Assembly (NCBI GenBank): GCA_023417775.1
Contig: JAEZEJ010000025.1
Location: forward strand, 1-64,000
Length of the DNA stretch: 64,000 nt
From: Actinomycetes bacterium
GTDB lineage: Bacteria > Actinomycetota > Actinomycetes > Propionibacteriales > Nocardioidaceae
Reading direction: 5' to 3'
The notes under the pieces were generated by a model that worked only from the letters and a program-made list of their open reading frames with translations, was not told the origin of the DNA and ran no database searches. This document shows, in pieces, positions 59,422 through 64,000 of this stretch. The translations under genes were made by a program, and so were the position numbers. Numbering within the stretch: the stretch's first letter is position 1; each line of letters starts with the position of its first letter.

Positions 59422-60659
59422 CCCGCTACGACGTCGAGGCGATCCGCAAGGACTTCCCGGTCCTCGCGCGATCCCTCGCGGGCGACCGGCCGCTCGTCTA
59501 CCTGGACTCGGCCAATACCTCCCAGAAGCCGCGCCAGGTCGTCGAGGCGATCGAGCGGCACTATCTCGAGCACAATGCCAATGTGGCACGCGCGATGCAT
59601 CAGCTCGGCGCGGAGGCCACCGAGGCCTTCGAGAGCGGTCGGGACAAGGTCGCACGCTTCATCGGAGCCCCCTCGCGCGACGAGGTGATCTTCACCAAGA
59701 ACGCGTCCGAGGCGCTCAACCTGGTCGCTCGGGTCCTCGGTGACGGCGGCATCGTGGGGGAGGGCGACGAGATCGTCATCTCCGAGATGGAGCACCACTC
59801 CAATATCGTCCCGTGGCAGCTCCTCGCCGAGCGCACGGGTGCGACGCTGCGCTGGTTCGGCGTGACCGACGAGGGTCGCCTGGACCTGGACGACCTCGAG
59901 TCGCTGATCACCGAGCGCACCAAGATCGTCTCGCTGACGTGGGTGTCGAATATGCTCGGCACCATCAATCCGCTGGATGTCGTCATCGCCCGGGCACACC
60001 AGGTCGGTGCGCTGGTGGCGGTGGACGCCTCGCAGGCGGTGCCGCAGATCCCCGTGGACGTCGCGTCGCTGGGAGCCGACTTCGTGGCCTTCACCGGCCA
60101 CAAGATGGTCGGTCCGACGGGCATCGGCGTGCTGTGGGGCCGTTACGACCTGCTCGCTTCTCTGCCGCCCTTCCTCGGCGGTGGCGAGATGATCGAGACG
60201 GTGTCGATGGAGCGGAGCACCTTCGCCGCGCCGCCGCATCGCTTCGAGGCGGGGACGCCGCCGATCGCGCAGTCGGTGGGTCTCGGTGCCGCCGTCGACT
60301 ATCTGTCGGCGATCGGCATGGAGAATGTCGCCGCGCATGAGCAGGCGATCACCGCCTATGCGCTCGGACGGTTGCAGGAGATCGACGGCCTCACGGTGGT
60401 CGGCCCGTCCGAGGCGGTCGACCGCGGGGGAGCGGTGAGCTTCACCCTCGACGGCGTCCACCCGCACGATGTCGCGCAGCTGCTCGACTCACGCGGCGTG
60501 GCCGTGCGTGCCGGGCACCATTGCGCCAAGCCGGCCCATCGGCGCTTCGGCGTGCAGTCGACCACCCGCGCCTCCTTCTACCTGTATACGACGGAGGCCG
60601 AGATCGACGCCCTCGCCGAGGCGATCCGCTACACCCAGCAGTACTTCAAGGTGGGATGA
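59418..60659 (+). CDS. sufS: Cysteine desulfurase SufS
   Basis: A pyridoxal-phosphate enzyme that takes sulfur from cysteine and passes it to SufU. The 413 residues have the PLP lysine Lys229 in FTGHKMVGPTGIGVLWG and the persulfide-carrying Cys369 in RAGHHCAKPAHRRF. GTG 59418 overlaps the sufC stop and the end overlaps the sufU ATG, each by four bases, so the enzymes are made in step. Confidence 0.97.
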   Translation: MTRYDVEAIRKDFPVLARSLAGDRPLVYLDSANTSQKPRQVVEAIERHYLEHNANVARAMHQLGAEATEAFESGRDKVARFIGAPSRDEVIFTKNASEALNLVARVLGDGGIVGEGDEIVISEMEHHSNIVPWQLLAERTGATLRWFGVTDEGRLDLDDLESLITERTKIVSLTWVSNMLGTINPLDVVIARAHQVGALVAVDASQAVPQIPVDVASLGADFVAFTGHKMVGPTGIGVLWGRYDLLASLPPFLGGGEMIETVSMERSTFAAPPHRFEAGTPPIAQSVGLGAAVDYLSAIGMENVAAHEQAITAYALGRLQEIDGLTVVGPSEAVDRGGAVSFTLDGVHPHDVAQLLDSRGVAVRAGHHCAKPAHRRFGVQSTTRASFYLYTTEAEIDALAEAIRYTQQYFKVG

Positions 60660-61132
60660 GCGTGGACGTCGATGCGATGTACCAGGAGATCATCCTGGAC
60701 CACTACAAGAATCCCCATGGAGCGGGGCTCCGCGAGCCGTACGAGGCCGAGGTGCACCACGTCAATCCCACCTGCGGCGACGAGATCACCTTGCGCGTGC
60801 ATCTCGACGGCGATCGGGTGGCCGATATCTCCTACGACGCCGAGGGCTGTTCGATCAGCCAGGCCTCAGCCTCGGTGCTCTACGACCTGTTGCCGGGCAA
60901 GACCGTCGAGGAGGCGATGCGCGTGCTCGATGCGTTCGCCGAGGTGATGCACGGCCGCGGCCAGGTCACCCCCGATGAGGATGTGCTCGAGGACGGCATC
61001 GCCTTCGCCGGTGTGGCCCAGTTCCCGGCTCGCGTCAAGTGCGCGCTGCTGGGATGGATGGCCTGGAAGGATGCCACCTCCCAGGCGCTCGTGAGCGCCG
61101 ACCAGACCGTGTCCGATGAGAGAGGCAAGTGA
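60656..61132 (+). CDS. sufU: SufU-type zinc-dependent sulfurtransferase
   Basis: Accepts sulfur from SufS and hands it to SufBCD. The 158 residues contain the zinc ligands Cys40 and Asp42 (NPTCGDEI), Cys65 (EGCSISQASAS) and Cys129 (RVKCALLGW), and the start YQEIILDHYKNPH. The insert between the second and third ligand regions is of the SufU rather than the IscU type. ATG 60656 overlaps the sufS stop by four bases. Confidence 0.96.
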   Translation: MSVDVDAMYQEIILDHYKNPHGAGLREPYEAEVHHVNPTCGDEITLRVHLDGDRVADISYDAEGCSISQASASVLYDLLPGKTVEEAMRVLDAFAEVMHGRGQVTPDEDVLEDGIAFAGVAQFPARVKCALLGWMAWKDATSQALVSADQTVSDERGK

Positions 61133-61136
61133 CACC

Positions 61137-61496
61137 ATGACCACCGACCACTCCGACCTGCCTCAGGTCGACACCTCCCCGAAGCCCACCACCTCCGATG
61201 ACGTCATCGAGGCGATGAAGGATGTCGTCGACCCCGAGCTCGGCATCAATGTCGTCGACCTCGGCCTGGTCTACGGCGCTCACGTCGATGAGCACAGCAA
61301 TGCCGTGCTGCAGATGACCCTCACCTCGGCGGCCTGCCCTCTGACCGATGTGATCGAGGACCAGACCCGCGCCGCGCTCGACGGCATCGTCAATGAGTTC
61401 CGCATCGACTGGGTGTGGATGCCGCCGTGGGGCCCGGACAAGATCACCGATGACGGGCGCGAGATGCTGCGGGCCCTCGGTTTCAACATCGGCTGA
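61137..61496 (+). CDS. sufT: SufT / MIP18-family (DUF59) Fe-S maturation protein
   Basis: A 119-residue protein of the DUF59 family involved in Fe-S protein maturation. It has the DPELGINVVDLGLVYG motif (about 32-47), the TSAACPLTDVIEDQ segment with Cys67 and a terminal WMPPWGPDKITDDGREMLRALGFNIG. It starts four bases after sufU and is the last gene of the suf operon, before a hairpin. ATG 61137 is preferred to the codon at 61116, which lies inside sufU. Confidence 0.94.
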   Translation: MTTDHSDLPQVDTSPKPTTSDDVIEAMKDVVDPELGINVVDLGLVYGAHVDEHSNAVLQMTLTSAACPLTDVIEDQTRAALDGIVNEFRIDWVWMPPWGPDKITDDGREMLRALGFNIG

Positions 61497-61513
61497 CCTC
61501 ACCCCGGGCCTAC

Positions 61514-61546
61514 TCGACCACCGTGTGAGTCGAGCGCGGTGGTTGA
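61514..61546 (+). terminator. Hairpin after the suf operon
   Basis: TCGACCACCG and CGGTGGTTGA pair over 10 bp with one G-T, with a 13-nt loop, 17 bases after the sufT stop. The right arm carries the GGTTGA core seen in other intergenic hairpins here. Confidence 0.55.
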
Positions 61547-61571
61547 TGCGGAGTGCTGTGGGCCGGGCCGG

Positions 61572-61630
61572 TAGGATGGACCGGTGCTGATCCAGAGAGA
61601 GTGACGATCCGGCATCGCGAGCCGATGCCG
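61572..61630 (+). promoter_or_regulatory. Leader of the ABC-F gene: -10, six-codon ORF and hairpin
   Basis: TAGGAT (61572-61577) is followed after six bases by GTG 61584, which opens a leaderless ORF coding for MLIQRE and ending at TGA 61602-61604. A perfect 8-bp hairpin (CGGCATCG/CGATGCCG, 5-nt loop, 61610-61630) follows at once, and then 43 nt to the ABC-F start. The order leader peptide, hairpin, ABC-F gene is that of ribosome-dependent attenuators of antibiotic-resistance ABC-F genes. No good -35 is seen. Confidence 0.5.
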
Positions 61631-61673
61631 TGTGCCGTCTGAGCCGTGCCCTCATATCCTCTGGAGTTCTCCC

Positions 61674-63261
<1,588 letters not shown>

Positions 63262-63275
<14 letters not shown>

Positions 63276-64000
63276 GCTCGGGTTCGCGGCGGCGTTCCTT
63301 GACCTCGGCCCGAGCGAACCAGAAGAAGCCGAAGCCCGCGAGTCCGGCGAAGAAGTACCACTGCCAGGAGTAGAAGAGATTGACGCCCATCCCGAGCTCC
63401 GGGGGCTCGGCCGGCTCGAGGCCGTCGAGCGGGGGATCCTGCTCTCGCACGGCGATATAGCCGCTGGCGAGGTCATAGGGGGTGTGCTCGGCGAGGGCCG
63501 CGCTGCTGATCAGGCGCACCTGCCCGTCCTCGGGCTGGACGGCCTGCCCGTCGTTCGAGCTGTCGGCGCGCAGCCAGCCGGTGACCGTCACCTGCCCGGT
63601 CGGTGGGGCGGGGATGTCATCGGGACGCGAGGCAGTGTTCTGGGTCTGCACCCATCCGCGATCGACGAGCACGGCGCTGCCGTCGTCGAGGATCAGCGGC
63701 GTCACGACGTCGACCCCCGGCTGGCTGCCCCGCTGCTGGAACTTCACCAGCACTTCGTGCTCGGCATCGTAGCGACCGGTGGCGGTCACCCGGGTCCACT
63801 CGTCCTCGTCCGGCCAGTCGGCACCCAGGGGCGCCACCTGCTCGATCGGCACGGGGTCGGCCTCGGCATGGTATTCGACCTGGGCGTTGTGCTGCTGTCG
63901 CTGCTCATGGCGGTCGTGCTGCCACATTCCGAGGAAGACGCAGGTGACTGCGAGCGCGATGACGAAGGCGCCGAACCCGAGCCACCGGGGGGTCAGCAGG
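63262..64000 (-). CDS. SURF1-family cytochrome oxidase assembly protein (5' end cut by window)
   Basis: At least 246 residues; the gene runs off the right edge without its start. The first visible part is a membrane helix (LLTPRWLGFGAFVIALAVTC..FLGMWQ), the usual SURF1 opening, followed by the outer domain with VTATGRYDAEHEVLVKFQQRG, VTPLILDDGSAVLVDRGWV and VTGWLRADSS, and a second helix NLFYSWQWYFFAGLAGFGFFWFARAEVKE near the C-terminus. The family helps insert haem A into cytochrome c oxidase, which fits the ctaA and ctaB genes 11-15 kb away. The ATG at 63927 is internal, after the first helix. Confidence 0.88.

Overview
The window is chromosomal DNA from a high-G+C actinobacterium. Most codons end in G or C, many genes start with GTG, and RbpA, WhiA, OpcA, SufR and an SufU-type suf operon are present. 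The order uvrB-terC-MBL-uvrA-uvrC-rapZ-yvcK-whiA-gap-pgk-tpiA-secG-rbpA, then pgl-opcA-zwf-pgi-tal-tkt | ctaB-ctaA-ABC-suf, is the arrangement I recall from Micrococcales. The pgi between zwf and tal argues against Mycobacterium. I cannot name the genus. I see no tRNA, rRNA, CRISPR array, IS element or prophage, and no gene-free stretch longer than 300 bases.

Layout. 1-2.5 kb: a cut membrane protein with a Pro-rich head. 2.6-10 kb: acnA, a flavin-reductase-like gene, dxs, a PAC2 protein and a TesB thioesterase. 10-14.5 kb: a lipid module (MaoC hydratase, FabG4-type reductase, divergent FadA2-type thiolase, TetR). 14.6-29.8 kb: uvrB, an aldose-epimerase-like gene, TerC, an APC permease divergent from a P450, an MBL hydrolase, then uvrA-uvrC-rapZ-yvcK-whiA. 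29.8-33.6 kb: gap-pgk-tpiA-secG-rbpA. 33.8-40.4 kb: an accessory catabolic-looking module (OCD-family dehydrogenase, AtoE-type transporter, a 1124-residue molybdopterin oxidoreductase fused to an FNR/[2Fe-2S] reductase, and a GntR regulator). 40.4-48.5 kb: the pentose-phosphate operon on the minus strand. 48.6-52.6 kb: ctaB, ctaA and an ABC exporter. 52.7-54.9 kb: a LigC ligase facing a PolDom polymerase. 55.0-61.5 kb: sufR-B-D-Rieske-C-S-U-T. 61.6-64 kb: an ABC-F ATPase and a cut SURF1 gene.

The accessory module is the best candidate for an undescribed system. Its operon promoter and the gntR promoter carry nearly the same 14-bp palindrome (33759-33772 and 39688-39701), so it looks like a self-regulated, substrate-inducible unit. 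The substrate is unknown.

Other regulatory signals stand out. acnA and sufR share the 20-bp element GTAAGGNNNACCTTCGTTGA over their -35 regions. acnA also has an 18-bp palindrome over its -10, and sufR has an ACACT-N5-TGTGA SufR-type operator over its start codon. At least sixteen start codons (14 annotated genes plus two six-codon leader ORFs) lie 5-7 nt after a TANNNT-like -10, which suggests widespread leaderless mRNAs. Several gene gaps hold hairpin-forming repeats related by TCAACC/GGTTGA and GGTGAG/CTCACC arms.
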